64,000 bases of DNA from Ophioderma brevispina (taxonomy: Eukaryota > Echinodermata > Ophiuroidea > Amphilepidida > Ophiodermatidae): positions 1-64,000 of the forward strand of contig JAMKCH010019861.1 of the NCBI GenBank assembly GCA_023653785.1, written 5' to 3'. The notes under the pieces were generated by a model. That model saw only the letters and a program-made list of their open reading frames with translations. It had not been told where the DNA came from and did no database searches. Each line of letters starts with the position of its first letter. Within the stretch, counting starts at the first letter, position 1. This document shows, one piece after another, positions 11,401-22,200 of this stretch. A program made the position numbers and the translations under genes.

Positions 11401-13350
11401 TCACAAGGGTGTGGAACAATACAAAATTTTTTCCCAGACAGACAAGTTTTGATTCTATAAATTATAATTAGTACAGGGAACATTTACGTCGTTTTGAATT
11501 GGTGGTCGTGTGGAACTGCAAAAGATTGATATTGACTCGTCTGACATGCCCCGAAATTTCAGTATGACTCGTTGTACTAAAGTTTAGAATGTCATCAACG
11601 TTGGTATTAGTTTCTTTTATGATCCAAAAGAGAAAACCGGGAATACGTTCCATCCTGTTATAAAACCCCGGGGATAAAAACCCAACTCAGCATGCAAATG
11701 TGAAAGTATTATTTCAGAATGTCATGTCACCCCTTGTAATCCGATATTCCATCAGGACATGGAATACAATTGGTCAACAAAATATTTATTACTAGTACAT
11801 TCATCTTAAAAAAAAAAACATTTACACACGTTATGTTTCTCTGCTTTTGTTGCCATGGTTGTCAGTTAAATATACGATGTTGTTCGTTCCGTAATACGGA
11901 AAGTGTCGCTTGCATCGGTGATTTCAGCATTCTGGCTCATGCTCTGCCCTTCTGAATTCAACGCTAGGGGGCCAGGGGTCATTAGTCAGGGAATTTTTTA
12001 TCCATGTTCAGGGCCAACATTTATCAAAATTTTGATCTGTAGTCTTGATACGCACCAAAAAGCGAGTCATTGTGCGCGTATCATGAATCACAATTCGAGG
12101 TCATTGTGAGATATCAAGAGCGTCTTGTATGCGTGATATTATGAACATAAGATTTGTATTGGTACGAACATATAATAAGGTATGAATAGTAATTAGTAAA
12201 TGGGGAAGTAGTGGACAATGGAAGGATAGCCTTTCTGAGCCCATTTTATTACGGTTTGCATGTGGGCGCGGTCCACGGCCCAAGGGAGGCTGGTGTGTGT
12301 GTGGGGGGGTGCATGGGGGCCGGCAAGGCCAAATATTTTGTTATTCCCCTGTGTTAAGATTTGCATCGGCCTAAGCTAATGAGCTGGTGGGGGGGGGTCA
12401 GGGGCAAACACCAATGATCGTATACAGGGGATGTACTTCGGAAGGGACATAGCTGAGCGTCTTGAACAAGACTAGCGTGGAACGGGCATAGTAATAGATA
12501 TATCTGACAATTGAGCCTTTTTCATTTGAAAAAGAAGTTTAACTTAGTAATTCACTTGAGCATCATAAATAAACTGATACTGATTTTAAGCTACTTATAC
12601 AAGTTATAATAATTATCACATTATACACTTCTCGTGCTAGCGTCTTTTGTTGTTATCTATTGTTTTCCCATGCGTTAACTACTGCAAATCGGGTTTGAGA
12701 AGGCCACTGGGGTGTTATTTTTAATAACATGCACACTCGGAAGCTGGGTCACAACTGAACACGCAGGTCACGCTGTTTCCGCAAATGTCGACATCACCCA
12801 ATACACATAAAGATACGTACATAAAAGAATTATACTATAACAGCGACGGTCATCATCTTCAACCCTATTCAATTGCACTCAAATGACTAAAATACATGTA
12901 CTAAATCTAATGCGTAAAGCACTGACAGATCCTTCATGTAAATTCTGCACGAAATAATCAATATAGACATGTTTAGGGATGAATAGGGTTAATAGTCTTT
13001 ATTCTGTATAGGCTTGGTTGATTTCCTTCATTCAAATCCTACTCCAAGGATAAACCCAAACAATCCACACATATTTGCTTTGCATTTGACAAAGCACCGA
13101 TCAATCAACCATTAGCAAGTTAGCTTTAACACTAGTTACTCGAAGGTTAATGGCCAGAGCAATCAATACAACCCATTTGGAGTTTGGTTAACGCTCGTCA
13201 ATAGACGGTGACCCCGGACGGTGACAAGGACAAAGTGTTTTTAATATATTGAATTTAAATTGCGACAAATTATCTCGTTATCAATCCAATTTTAGCATAT
13301 TTTAACAAAAAAAATATTGTTTTAAAATGTTATATATAATACTCTAAGTG
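8430..13350. other. Long intronic or intergenic stretch
   Basis: Nearly 5 kb with no exon I can defend on either strand. It holds scattered CpG, poly-A and poly-T runs, a short GGCTA-rich patch near 9440-9465 and no clear mobile element. One or more small minus-strand exons joining the 14.5 kb region to the 6197 exon may be hidden here. Confidence 0.4.
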
Positions 13351-13352
13351 TA

Positions 13353-13503
13353 TGCAATATAATCAATTTGCTATGATGGCGTTTGTGAAAATAACAGGCT
13401 TTCGCGCTTGACTTGGTTAACTTAGCTTGAGCGGCAGAAAACCAAGTCAAGCGCGAAAGCCTGTTATTTTCACGAACGCCATCTAGCTCATTGATTATCT
13501 ATA
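13353..13503. repeat. Near-perfect long hairpin
   Basis: Arm GATGGCGTTTGTGAAAATAA...CTTGACTTGGTT (13375-13418) pairs with AACCAAGTCAAG...TTATTTTCACGAACGCCATC (13440-13483) with a single mismatch (T/C, pairing as G-T or A-C). The loop is about 21 bp. Weaker pairing extends outward (AATCAATTTGCTA against TAGCTCATTGATT). It could be a foldback element or a source of hairpin RNA. Confidence 0.85.
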
Positions 13504-13567
13504 TCATAATTTTAACACTTTCAAGTACATCTTATAATAATAAAATCATACAATAGTACACCTTATA

Positions 13568-14020
13568 CAGGGCGAGTCAAAAAAAACTTGACCCTGATTG
13601 TGTCCGCCATTTTGAATTTTTAAATAATATATATCTAACATATGTGGTATCTGCGGAAAGCTTGTTTCAATATCTTTAATTTGCTGCAAAGATCATTCCA
13701 ATCGGTTAAGTATAGCCCGAGCTACAGTCTTTCAAATCAAGAATCTGCAGTGAATAAATAGCCTGATTTTCTTCTGGACACGGATTTCCTTCGCTGAACG
13801 CCGTTCATTTCAATGTGAATCCGTGGACAGAGCAGAAAACAGACTACTTGATTCAAACGACTGTAGCTCGGTCTATACCTAACCGATGCGAATGATCTTC
13901 GCAGTAAATTAAAAATAATGAACCCAGCTTTCAGGTGATACCAAATATGTTAGATATATATTACTTACAAATTCAAAATGGCAGACACAATCAGGGTCAA
14001 GTTTTTTTTGACTCACCCTG
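13568..14020. mobile_element. Foldback MITE with mariner-like ends
   Basis: Ends CAGGGCGAGTCAAAAAAAAC and GTTTTTTTTGACTCACCCTG are inverted repeats, flanked by TA on both sides as expected for Tc1/mariner target duplication. The inverted arms continue inward for much of the 453 bp (for example GACACGGATTTCC against the CGTGGACAG region). No transposase ORF. Confidence 0.8.
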
Positions 14021-14093
14021 TAATAATACAATCTTATACTAGAGACTTAAATTTAAATACAACTTACAATTTAAAGTTCAAATAACAGATGAG

Positions 14094-14216
14094 TTTCCCC
14101 TTATAGTCGCCTCTTACGACATGTAAGGGGGGACAGCGGGCCTATTCTAAACCCTGAATCTGCAGGGAGTCCCTTTTAGTCGCCTCTTATGACATGCAGG
14201 GGTGCACATCGGGCCA
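14094..14216 (+). repeat. Two-copy direct repeat, about 63 bp
   Basis: TAGTCGCCTCTTACGACATG and TAGTCGCCTCTTATGACATG start two similar blocks, each ending in a GGGCC-containing segment followed by AATTCTTAA- or TATTCTAAA-like text. Probably a fragment of a dispersed repeat. Confidence 0.6.
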
Positions 14217-14504
14217 ATTCTTAATCCCAAACTGCGTGTACTCAAGAGTTCCAAACATGATGAACAGTGCGTCGTCTCAAACGTACTGCGAAAACGCACT
14301 TTCATGAACACGCCGGGTGTGACGCACTAATTTGTATATCAACTGTGCGTTGATAACAAATCAACGGTGTGCTCTCATACAAAGAGATGCAGTGATTGTG
14401 TTTGAAAGTAACTACAAATCACTATCAGAAAAAAAGGCTGTAGCATTTACGGGGTAAAAAGTAATGTGACCCTCTAAGGGACACTTTAAATAGAAGTAGC
14501 TTAC

Positions 14505-14542
14505 CCTTTTCTGAGATTTCCATAGCTTCCTTCCCAGATTTA
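14505..14542 (-). CDS. Weak candidate micro-exon
   Basis: Thirty-eight bases between acceptor TTTTTTTCGATTCCAG and donor GTAAGCTACT. Two frames are open (KSGKEAMEISEK or NLGRKLWKSQKR). It lies in the gap between the helical and LECT2-like exon blocks, but neither frame joins the 6197 exon directly, so other exons would be needed. Confidence 0.3.
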
Positions 14543-14630
14543 CTGGAATCGAAAAAAACATCTAAATTTCTTGGAAAGGCTCAAGGTCAAATGCCTTGCA
14601 AGGTGAAAGCACGCCTAGAAAAATCCTCAC

Positions 14631-14673
14631 AATGGCATCTAGCTCTTCTTTTAATCTGCTCTTCGTATTTCAT
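14631..14673 (-). CDS. Weak candidate micro-exon
   Basis: Acceptor ATGTATTATTTTGCAG is followed by MKYEEQIK and ends at a GTGAGG donor after 43 bases. If one base is added in the AAAA run near 14650, the frame instead runs on as KEELDAIVRIFLGVLSP, a plausible amphipathic helix. Either reading is uncertain. Confidence 0.25.
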
Positions 14674-14784
14674 CTGCAAAATAATACATTACACAACAAG
14701 GAGTGAGATGACCGTTGAAAAGGTTTAAGTTGGGTGTAAAATTTGTGATGATATCAAGCAAAATGAGCAGTTTTCGGATCGGGC

Positions 14785-14955
14785 AAATTTCAAAATTCAG
14801 TTTCAATTTTTTTATCCAAAAGAAACAGTTTCTCAGCTTCCATCCTTACAGATGGGAATATTTTGTATATAAAGCATTACAATAGTATCCAAATCAAAAT
14901 TCCACATTTTTTTGGTACACCTTTTTATTTGAAATCTCTCGTTGCCCCTTGGGCT
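14785..14955 (+). repeat. MITE family B, partial copy
   Basis: Matches the right half of the 87-437 element, from CAATTTTTTTATCC through CTTACAGATGGGAATATTTT to TTTGAAATCTCTCGTTGCCC, with substitutions at the terminus. Confidence 0.6.
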
Positions 14956-15125
14956 CTTAGTTAGAGCCATATGTCTCATCTCCCGTGAGGTGAAGTCATA
15001 TGTTCAAATCAGTCGGGTCATACCAATACCTTCTGGCACCACTGCATTTAAAATTGAGTAGAGAATTTAACCATATGGAGCTACACTGATTTTTCTTCCT
15101 CCTGATGGTAGCTTCAATATGCATT

Positions 15126-15280
15126 TATAGTCCATTTATCTACCTCCGTGCAGTGACGTCATTGCGAGATTTGATGTCGCCCAACCGCATTTTTACACGC
15201 GAGCACAAAGACTTGCATATCATGCGTAAAACCTGCCTTCAAGGTTAACGTCACTGCACGGAGATGAGAAATGGACTATA
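15126..15280. repeat. Short inverted-repeat element, TATA-flanked
   Basis: TATAGTCCATTTATCTACCT...GTGCAGTGACGT at the left is the approximate reverse complement of ACGTCACTGCAC...GAGAAATGGACTATA at the right; the arms are about 35 bp in a 155-bp element. A diverged relative may lie at 17437-17610 (AGTGACGTCAATAC... and ...GATGTCACTGCC). Confidence 0.7.
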
Positions 15281-15624
15281 GCAGATGTGTGGCCTAGCCT
15301 GGTTATGGAAATCCGCGATCAGCATTCACAACCACTTTGTCCACAGGCTGACAACACCTCCTATGATGTGATGGTCACCTAATACAATACCATTAGGAAG
15401 TGTTCTCCACTGAGCGTCTTGATAGGATCATTGGTGCGGTCACCTTCTGCTACCACGCCAATTCCTCTCCATGAAAGGCTCAATAAACTCATTGGCAGAG
15501 ATCAGCTCAGCAAAGCTGTTATTTAGTACACTCTTGCATCCCACCATTAAGGTACAGTACCTATAGTAAATACAGAGGGCAAGACATTCTTTGTCAAAAC
15601 TTGATTGTTTCACTAGGAGCTAGT

Positions 15625-15830
15625 TAAATCTCAATCCCCTCGTCAGTTCAGTAGATTTCATTCACCAATGTATTTAGAAAATATACCCCCTGGTTTTTGG
15701 GAATGATATATGATACCCAGATCACACAAGGTCAGTTCATGTCAATGTATGTACAAGTACAACCCACTGAACTGTGTCCTTGGTGGATGAGTATATTGTA
15801 ACTCATAGTGTTTGTACTAAGAGGAGGTAC
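15625..15830 (+). repeat. Dispersed repeat K, copy 1
   Basis: GATACCCAGATCACACAAGG, GTCAGTTCATGTCA and GTCCTTGGTGGATGAGTATA recur in reverse complement at about 35165-35370. No coding content is visible. Confidence 0.6.
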
Positions 15831-16540
15831 AGTATTCTTCCCAAAATGCATTTCTTCCAATACAAATTGTCTCTTCTCCTTGCCCTTGAACACAAAATCA
15901 ATCTCTGTCTCATTTCCCCCCTGAGCTAAACGTCACTTGAATGCAGGATTCCCACTTAGGTTTTTAACATGAAGTCCACTGGACCCCATAATTTCAAATG
16001 TTCCGAATTATCTGGTCCAGAGGAATATTTTGTGGTCTGAGACCAGCCTACCAAATGTTTGTACTACTACAGTTTCCAAATGCATGGTGCATAGGTTTCT
16101 ACTGTGCCTTTGGTGAAACTTTTGAGGTATCACATTTCCTTATTTTAATGTTAACAAGTTGGTTTTCTGTCAGACAATACTAATAGTAATAGCCATTGCA
16201 ATATTGCGAATTTGGTTTTCCCTCAATAAGCACTATTTTGAATACTGCATTTAACAGAAATATGATGTCTATAAATTTTGTTTTTGAGGTTTGGAAACAC
16301 ATTTTTTTGCTTTTCGGAGGCTTAGAATTATGGCGTCCAAGTGGACCTCATTTTGTTACTCATTCTGAATTTATTAAGTCCAGTGAAAATTCTGTCTGTC
16401 ATATGACACCAAAATCCTACTAAGCGGGAACCCTGCTTAAATGCTACTTTTTTCTACTTGAAAAAAATATTAGTTTGTTGAGCATTAAGAGTTAAATTAC
16501 CTTCACAGAAATCATACTGTTTTAAAGGTTTCCTCTTGGT

Positions 16541-16903
16541 CAAGCTTAATAATATAATAATAATAATAATATTGTCGATTTATAACGCGCACATATCCAC
16601 CCTGCGGGGTGCTCAAGGCGCGATTGCCAATTATTATTACCGCTGCCATCAGGAAATCGTCACAATCATTTCGCTTCATCTAGGTGGCTGCTGGCTAGGC
16701 GCACAACTCTATCAGCACTTAGATTGTAATATCCCCCATAACAGCTACCCAATTATCGCTTGGGTCAACGAAGCAATTGAGACTAAGTATCTTGCCCAAG
16801 GACACAAACACGTTGGCCTCAATGGGGCTCGAACTCACAATTTTAACGGTTCAATGATCATGAGTCCTGCTCTTATCCACTGGACCACACGTGCTCTGTA
16901 ATA
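16541..16903 (-). mobile_element. tRNA-derived SINE
   Basis: On the minus strand the 5' end shows an A-box-like GTGGTCCAGTGGATAAGA and a B box GAGTTCGAGCCCC. The 3' end reads GCGCGTTATAAATCGACAAT followed by a TAT/ATT-rich tail. The tail layout suggests mobilisation by an L2/CR1-type LINE, which is an inference. The 121-residue plus-strand ORF is incidental. Confidence 0.8.
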
Positions 16904-16952
16904 AAGATCTACTAAACACATGCTTTTGGTTTCAGCTTTGTTTCTATCTTAC

Positions 16953-17019
16953 CATCCAAAGACACAGCCTCTGAAATCTTTGCGTCTGCATCAAAAATAC
17001 GGAAAGTGCCAGCTTGATA
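16953..17019 (-). CDS. Exon candidate of the large gene
   Basis: Sixty-seven bases from acceptor ATGTAATTTCACCACAG to a strong donor GTAAGATAG. Phase 0 gives YQAGTFRIFDADAKISEAVS, which looks protein-like. The phase offered by the upstream exon (20196, phase 2) would instead give IKLALSVFLMQTQRFQRLCL. Both are open, so either an exon is missing between them or the second reading is used. Confidence 0.5.
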
Positions 17020-17147
17020 CTGTGGTGAAATTACATAGAAACACTTTGGGTTAGATTAAAGTTATTTACCTTGGAGTTATCTCAGCACATTCTATTGACT
17101 TTTTAGCATGTAGCATTTGCATTATACTAACAGTTTTGGAGTTATAA

Positions 17148-17420
17148 AACCAAAGTTTTAAAAACCAGGTTGTACTTGCTAACTGGGGTGGCCAGATTCA
17201 CCTCACATTAACAGGCAATACTGTGTGTGAGGATTACCCTCTCTACAGGGAGAGGGAGATACTTAAGCCTACGAATACCTACCTCCCACGGCCTGATTCT
17301 TCACAAAATGTTCATTTTGCGAGAGAAAAAAATGGTGCCAGATCTTCTTTCAGTTCTACCAAAGTAATGATACCCTCCTCATCGGATTTCCTAGAAATCC
17401 AATGAGGGTGACAGTTTTTA
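17148..17420 (-). repeat. Family I non-autonomous element, copy a
   Basis: On the plus strand it begins ACCAAAGTTTTAAAAACC, then GGTGGCCAGATTCACCTC, and reaches the block CTTCTTTCAGTTCTACCA and ACCCTCCTCATCGGATTTCC. Its further part, CCCTGGGACAGGTAGTACTG, appears separately near 17629 after an intervening insertion. The end at 17148 matches the 3' tail of the LINE at 50554. Confidence 0.65.
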
Positions 17421-17820
17421 ATCCATTTGCCTTTCTCAAGTCAGTGACGTCAATACATTCAGTAAGTTGTTTTGCTTGTATATTTTCGCACCGCCTTAAT
17501 ACACGCGTGTGCATACGCCAGAGCTTTGAAACAATGCTCGCGATTTAGTGCTGCGACTATTGCGTTACATACTGATGTCACTGCCTCAAGGAATATGAAT
17601 GCACTATAGCTGCTGACAACCCAGCCCTGGGACAGGTAGTACTGGTTACCAGGATACCAGTAGCAGGCCCTCAAGAAAACCCGACCAGAGTTACATGCAT
17701 AAATGTTATGTTTACTGAACATAAATGAGATATCATTTTCAAATGGAAAGCATTCTATTATTTTTATAACCATAGGAGAACCAAGTCATCTACCTTGAGT
17801 ATTAAGTAACTATGCCATAT

Positions 17821-18699
17821 AGTTGGGTCATTTCGGGCAATTCCGTGACCGTAGAGAGCAGCGCATCATTTCTCAGTGGATTTGTCTTCTATGAAGGTTA
17901 ATGAACAAATTTAGAGGGGGTGCCCCTCGAAAAAGTGTGGGCGGAATCCAGGAAGGGGGAATATTCATAATACAGGGGTCAATAATTAAAAATGCTTGAA
18001 TTGCTGTAAAAAATGTAACCAAAGTGTTCTTCTTCTTACAAGGATTAAAAAAAGGTAGTTTGTACTACCTACAAGATATGGTTACCGAGGTATAAGACAA
18101 AATTTGTCAAATGTCAAAGGTCATCACCAAAGGTTAAATCTTTAATATTGCACCGATTTCTTTAAAAATGGTCTCAAATTGATAACCTTTCCACAGGGAT
18201 TACAGCAAAAGTAGTTGACACTCTCATTTGCATTTGTTTATCGAGATAAATGACAAACAAGGTCAACCCCATTGACCTCTATTGATCTCAGAATTTTAAA
18301 AATATGTTAGATGGTGCAAAATGTTTTTGTTGCAGTCTCTGAGGAAAGATGAACAATTTGAGCCCATTTTTGAAGAAGTCGGAGCAATATTTAAGATTTA
18401 ACCTTTGGTGATGACATTTGACGATTTTTGTGTTATATCTCCATAACCATAAGTAGTACAAACTATACCTTTTTAATCCTTGTAACAATACGAACACTTT
18501 GGTTACCTGTTTACAGCAGTCCAAGCATTTTTTAATATTTGACTCCTGTATTATGAATTTTGTCCCTCCTGGATTCTGCCCACACTTTCACGAGGGGCAC
18601 CCCTGCTAAATTTGTTCATTAACCTTCATAGAAGACAGATCCACTGAGAAATGATGCTCTGCTCTCCACGGTAACAGAATTGCTCCAAATGACCCAACT
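17821..18699. mobile_element. 880-bp foldback element with long arms
   Basis: AGTTGGGTCATTTCGGGCAA at the left is matched by ...AATTGCTCCAAATGACCCAACT at the right in inverted order. Arms of roughly 300 bp remain alignable (for example GATTTGTCTTCTATGAAGGT with ACCTTCATAGAAGACAGATC). The middle is unpaired. There is no transposase ORF. Confidence 0.85.
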
Positions 18700-18718
18700 A
18701 AAAGGGATCTTGACCCCT

Positions 18719-19045
18719 CTACAGCTGATTTTGTGATCTTTGACCTCCAAACCACATTTTACCCTGTATCTTGTTAACAAAACAACCACGCCCATCATGC
18801 AAGGCAGTATGTGCTGGATGGCCACCATTAGCTCTCCAGAGCTGACACCCTTGTAAGTAGATCTTCTTTTTCATTCTACCAGGGTAATCAGCTACCCTCC
18901 TCATCAGATTTCCTTAGAAATCATATGGGGGTGAAGTTTAGCCGAATCTGATGGGGGGTGACGGTTTAGCCGCCAACATCCGGCCCTGGGACAGGTAGTA
19001 CTGGTTACCAGGATACCAGTAGCAGGCCCTCAATAGGAAACCTGA
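18719..19045 (-). repeat. Family I element, copy b
   Basis: Carries CCAGCACATACTGCC-type, AGATCTACTTACAAGG-type and CCTGGTAACCAGTACTACCT blocks on the minus strand, in the same order as copies c-e. It ends at GAGGGCCTGCTACTGGTATC. Confidence 0.7.
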
Positions 19046-19499
19046 CCTGACCTTAAACCTGACCTGACTACTCCACCCCTGATAAAGAGTAGGTGTGAAG
19101 GGTATAATGTAATTATGCCTTTAATGCAAAGCTCTGTATGCTTACCTCCTGTGTAAAAGAATTCAATATTTGTATCTGCACATTCTTCAAGTAGATTAAT
19201 TTCAAAAAAATACATCACTTTTTTTAAAAATTTCAAAATTATTTCTTGAGACGAATCTACTAAAAAAACATATGATTAGGAGCACTGAAGTCCTGTCTCG
19301 TGTAGGAATGTATTTTTTGTGTCAGTGCTACTCTTAGTATTCTTGAAATAGGCTATCAACTCCCCTGTGTAACCTTTTAAAGCTTACATCCTTTCTCCAT
19401 GTTGGTGAGGGTTCTTCTTAACATATCCACAAGTCATTGGTAATGGCTTGTGGTGGTGTCAGGATTTAGTCAAGGGAGAAAGCTGATCCGGGGGCGTGT

Positions 19500-19816
19500 G
19501 TATCCATGATACTCTACTCTTATTCGACACTGACTGCAATGTACATGTACAGTTGTGACTCTCTGTACATGGGACGGACGGCTTAACATCCCCTCTGAAG
19601 GACGGGATGCTTTCATGATTCATTTGCCCAATTCCAAGTGAATCATGGAGGAGAGCGGTATTCTGTATTTAATCAATAGCTCGTATACAGATCAAATCCA
19701 GAATTGAGCACCTGAATAAATCCCAGCAAGTGACCCCACCGGGATTCGAACCCAGGATTTTTTTTATAAATTTGAGCCACAGGCAAGCACCCTAACCGCT
19801 AGGCCACGCTCTCCCA
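19500..19816 (-). mobile_element. tRNA-derived SINE
   Basis: The minus strand starts GGGAGAGCGTGGCCTAGCGG, with A box TGGCCTAGCGG and a perfect B box GGTTCGAATCC after TCCTGG. A tRNA-unrelated body follows that contains GGGGATGTTAAGCCGTCCGT. The tRNA part has an insertion in the anticodon region and no acceptor pairing, so it is a SINE head and not a tRNA gene. Confidence 0.85.
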
Positions 19817-19892
19817 CAGGGTGAGGGTGAAATGGGGAAAGAACAAAATTATGATTTGGGGAACTATTGATGACATACACCAGCTTGCCATT

Positions 19893-20181
19893 AAAGGGCC
19901 ATGGCTCATGCAATCGCTAATAGCCTCGTCCCCAGAAACCCAGAATTTACCGGAAGTTGTCGCACTTTTGGTGTCGGAAGAAAGCTACAATTCCCCCCCC
20001 CCATGTACCCTGTGAAATCTTGGCGCCAAAAGATTTTTGATTTGGATGTTAAGAGCAAAATTTTTCGTCCAATATTAATTTTACACAGTACTCTAAAGAG
20101 CTTACAAAATCATGTTTTAGCTCTTACATCAAAACGGATTGAAAAACTTTGCAGATGGGATTTTGAGGCCACGGTCATTTA
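19893..20181 (+). repeat. MITE family E, copy 1
   Basis: Left end AAAGGGCCATGGCTCATGCA after TTAA; internal blocks TTACACAGTACTCTA and CTCTTACATCAAAACGG match the 27433 element. The right part is deleted internally. It ends only about 14 bp from the donor side of the exon at 20196. Confidence 0.75.
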
Positions 20182-20195
20182 AATAATCAAGTTAC

Positions 20196-20338
20196 CTGAA
20201 GACTGATTTGAACATCACTGCCATTGTGTTCTTGGGGAAACTGAAGATATTGGCCAAGATTTCTCCCATTTCCTCTATAGCCTTCCAGATTCTCTCGGCT
20301 GCTTCGGGCAACTGCACTGTGATGGATTCGGCAGTGGT
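20196..20338 (-). CDS. Exon: amphipathic helical segment
   Basis: Forty-seven codons plus two bases, incoming phase 0, outgoing phase 2, with acceptor TTTTATTTGCCAG and donor GTAACTTGAT. It reads TTAESITVQLPEAAERIWKA...GEILANIFSFPKNTMAVMFK. The pattern of hydrophobic residues suggests long amphipathic helices. No catalytic motif is visible. It follows the exon ending at 21142 in frame. The lipid-binding role is inferred from the neighbouring exons only. Confidence 0.8.
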
Positions 20339-21141
20339 CTGGCAAATAAAAGTCAAATATCATTATGTAGTTAGACCTACAACAAAATTTTTTGGCATAA
20401 TATAACTTCTGCATGGTCCCCTACTGAGCATCAGAAAATGTACAGGTTGGTTCTTGAACAAGTAGTCCCCTGCCCACAATAGTTTTGGATATATTGATAC
20501 ATGGTGCAAAAGATGACTAAGTATGTAGGCAGTGGATGATTTCATGTGTGGGATATTTTGGTGTATGAACTCACAGATTTCCAATAATGAAATTAGATAA
20601 GGGAGAAGCAAATCATGTGTATTTTTGAACAGCCCAAGAGCGTAACCGTTTTTTCACACCTCGTGCATCGTCCTTCTTGTTGCGCAACCAGCCACACATC
20701 GTCACTGTTGCCTGGCAAGCACACACACATAAAAAGCCATGCATCACACCATATGTTATCGTTGTTGCATTTCCCCAATGTTCCATTTTTCTGCAATAAT
20801 TATATAAAACCAACCGATGGAAGAAAACACGCCTCTAAAATGATTCCTGCATTCCTAATGCACAAAAAGTCTCCCAATGACCCCTGTAAATTTTGCTTAA
20901 AGAGATATTTTAGTCAGAGTGGTAGTATGTGGAACAATGAAGACATAGATGCATCTGAAAATAACACCTGTACTGTTAAATGACATGATTACATACACTC
21001 TTCGCACTTACATCGTATCATGTGCTTTATTCCATTACATGGAATAAACCACATGATAAAAGGCATATGCCAAAATAACTTATGGTGCAATCTCAAGGGT
21101 ACATCATATATCGTATACATAGCATTATGTTCCATACTTAC

Positions 21142-21294
21142 ATCATAGAATTCCATGATATCGGTTTTGACATCTCGGACCAGCTGAATGCTTCTTCGTA
21201 TCTGACTTTCTAAAACCATTACTTCTTTAGGTAGTTGACTCAAATCTATGCTATAAAGCCTGCGAAGGACATCTTCTACCAATGGGCCAACAGT
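21142..21294 (-). CDS. Exon: amphipathic helical segment
   Basis: Fifty-one codons, phase 0 at both ends, with acceptor CAATTACATTGCAG and strong donor GTAAGTATGG. The translation TVGPLVEDVLRRLYSIDLSQ...ESQIRRSIQLVRDVKTDIME has regular leucine/isoleucine spacing and alternating charge, as in a coiled or amphipathic helix. It joins the exons at 24723 and 20338 without phase conflict. No family-specific motif. Confidence 0.85.
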
Positions 21295-21534
21295 CTGCAA
21301 TGTAATTGAGGCAGTTAGATTGAATAAGGTCAAGAAAAGTAAAAGGCTTGTTTCAGCTTTTTGTGTGGTGTGGGTACATTTTAGCACATTTTTTCTTCTA
21401 TATTTTTGAGGGATTTTTTTTTTGTCTTCTACTTTTTTTAATCATCAAGAAAGAAAATATTTAAAAAGTGGGCCAAAAATGCAGTGAAAAAAAATTACAT
21501 GTGCACATAGCTCTTTTGACAAAGAGTGCTTAGT

Positions 21535-21640
21535 GCTTTGGCCCAAGTTTAACAGGGGATGACACCATAAAGTTTTCATCTTGCTAGAATGGTCTTCATC
21601 CCAAAACCCCATCTGTATAAAGTTTCGCGCTGATCTTTGT
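21535..21640 (-). repeat. MITE family E fragment
   Basis: In reverse complement it matches the right half of the 27433 element (CGCGAAACTTTATACAGATG, TTTTGGGATGAAGACCATTC, CAAGATGAAAACTTTA). Confidence 0.55.
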
Positions 21641-21839
21641 AATCCATAGATACCACATTATATTGGTCAACCAAAATGGGGGGGGGCAACAGTTTTGCTC
21701 ATATTACATCCAAAACAAACTCCTTAGCCCTAGATCACAGGGTGTAAATGAGAAAAAAATAGTTAGCGTTCAGATACCAAAATTAATAGCATGCCCAGGA
21801 AATTTTATTGAGGGGGGCTTGGTACTAAAAGATGTTCGA

Positions 21840-22200
21840 AACCAATTAGAGCGAAGTGAGCATTGCGAGCGGAGCGACTACGGGTGGGGTCCAGGGGGCC
21901 AGCCTTCTTGAGGGACCAGTGGGGGGTCCATGGGCAACGCCCGGGGGGGTCCAGGGGCAGAGCCCCCGAAGCTCTGAGGGTGTTGGGTTTTCAAGACCTG
22001 AAAACGCTTTCCTGCGTTAATTCTTCCAACCCTTTTTGATCCGCATTGCATGAATAAATGTACCATTAAATCATCTTTTCTTCTTTTCTTCTTTTCTCTC
22101 TTTTTCCTCTTTTGTCTTTCTCCCTTCCTCTTTCTTCTCCTCTCTTTTTCTTGAGAACTTGAGGGGCTTTAGCCCCCAAGCCCCCCCCCCCCCGGTACGC
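21840..22200. repeat. GC-rich dispersed repeat with GGGGTCC blocks
   Basis: Contains GCATTGCGAGCGGAGCGACT, repeated GGGGTCCAGGGG/GGGGTCCATGGG blocks and a CT-rich run (22068-22150), then GGGCTTTAGCCCCCAAG. The composition is unlike the AT-rich surroundings. It is probably a dispersed element; no ORF is credible. Confidence 0.5.

Noticed and set aside
16536..16901. 121-residue plus-strand ORF
   Set aside because: It lies entirely within the tRNA-derived SINE, antisense to it.
19740..19816. tRNA gene
   Set aside because: The A and B boxes are good, but the anticodon region carries an insertion and there is no acceptor stem; a SINE body follows.
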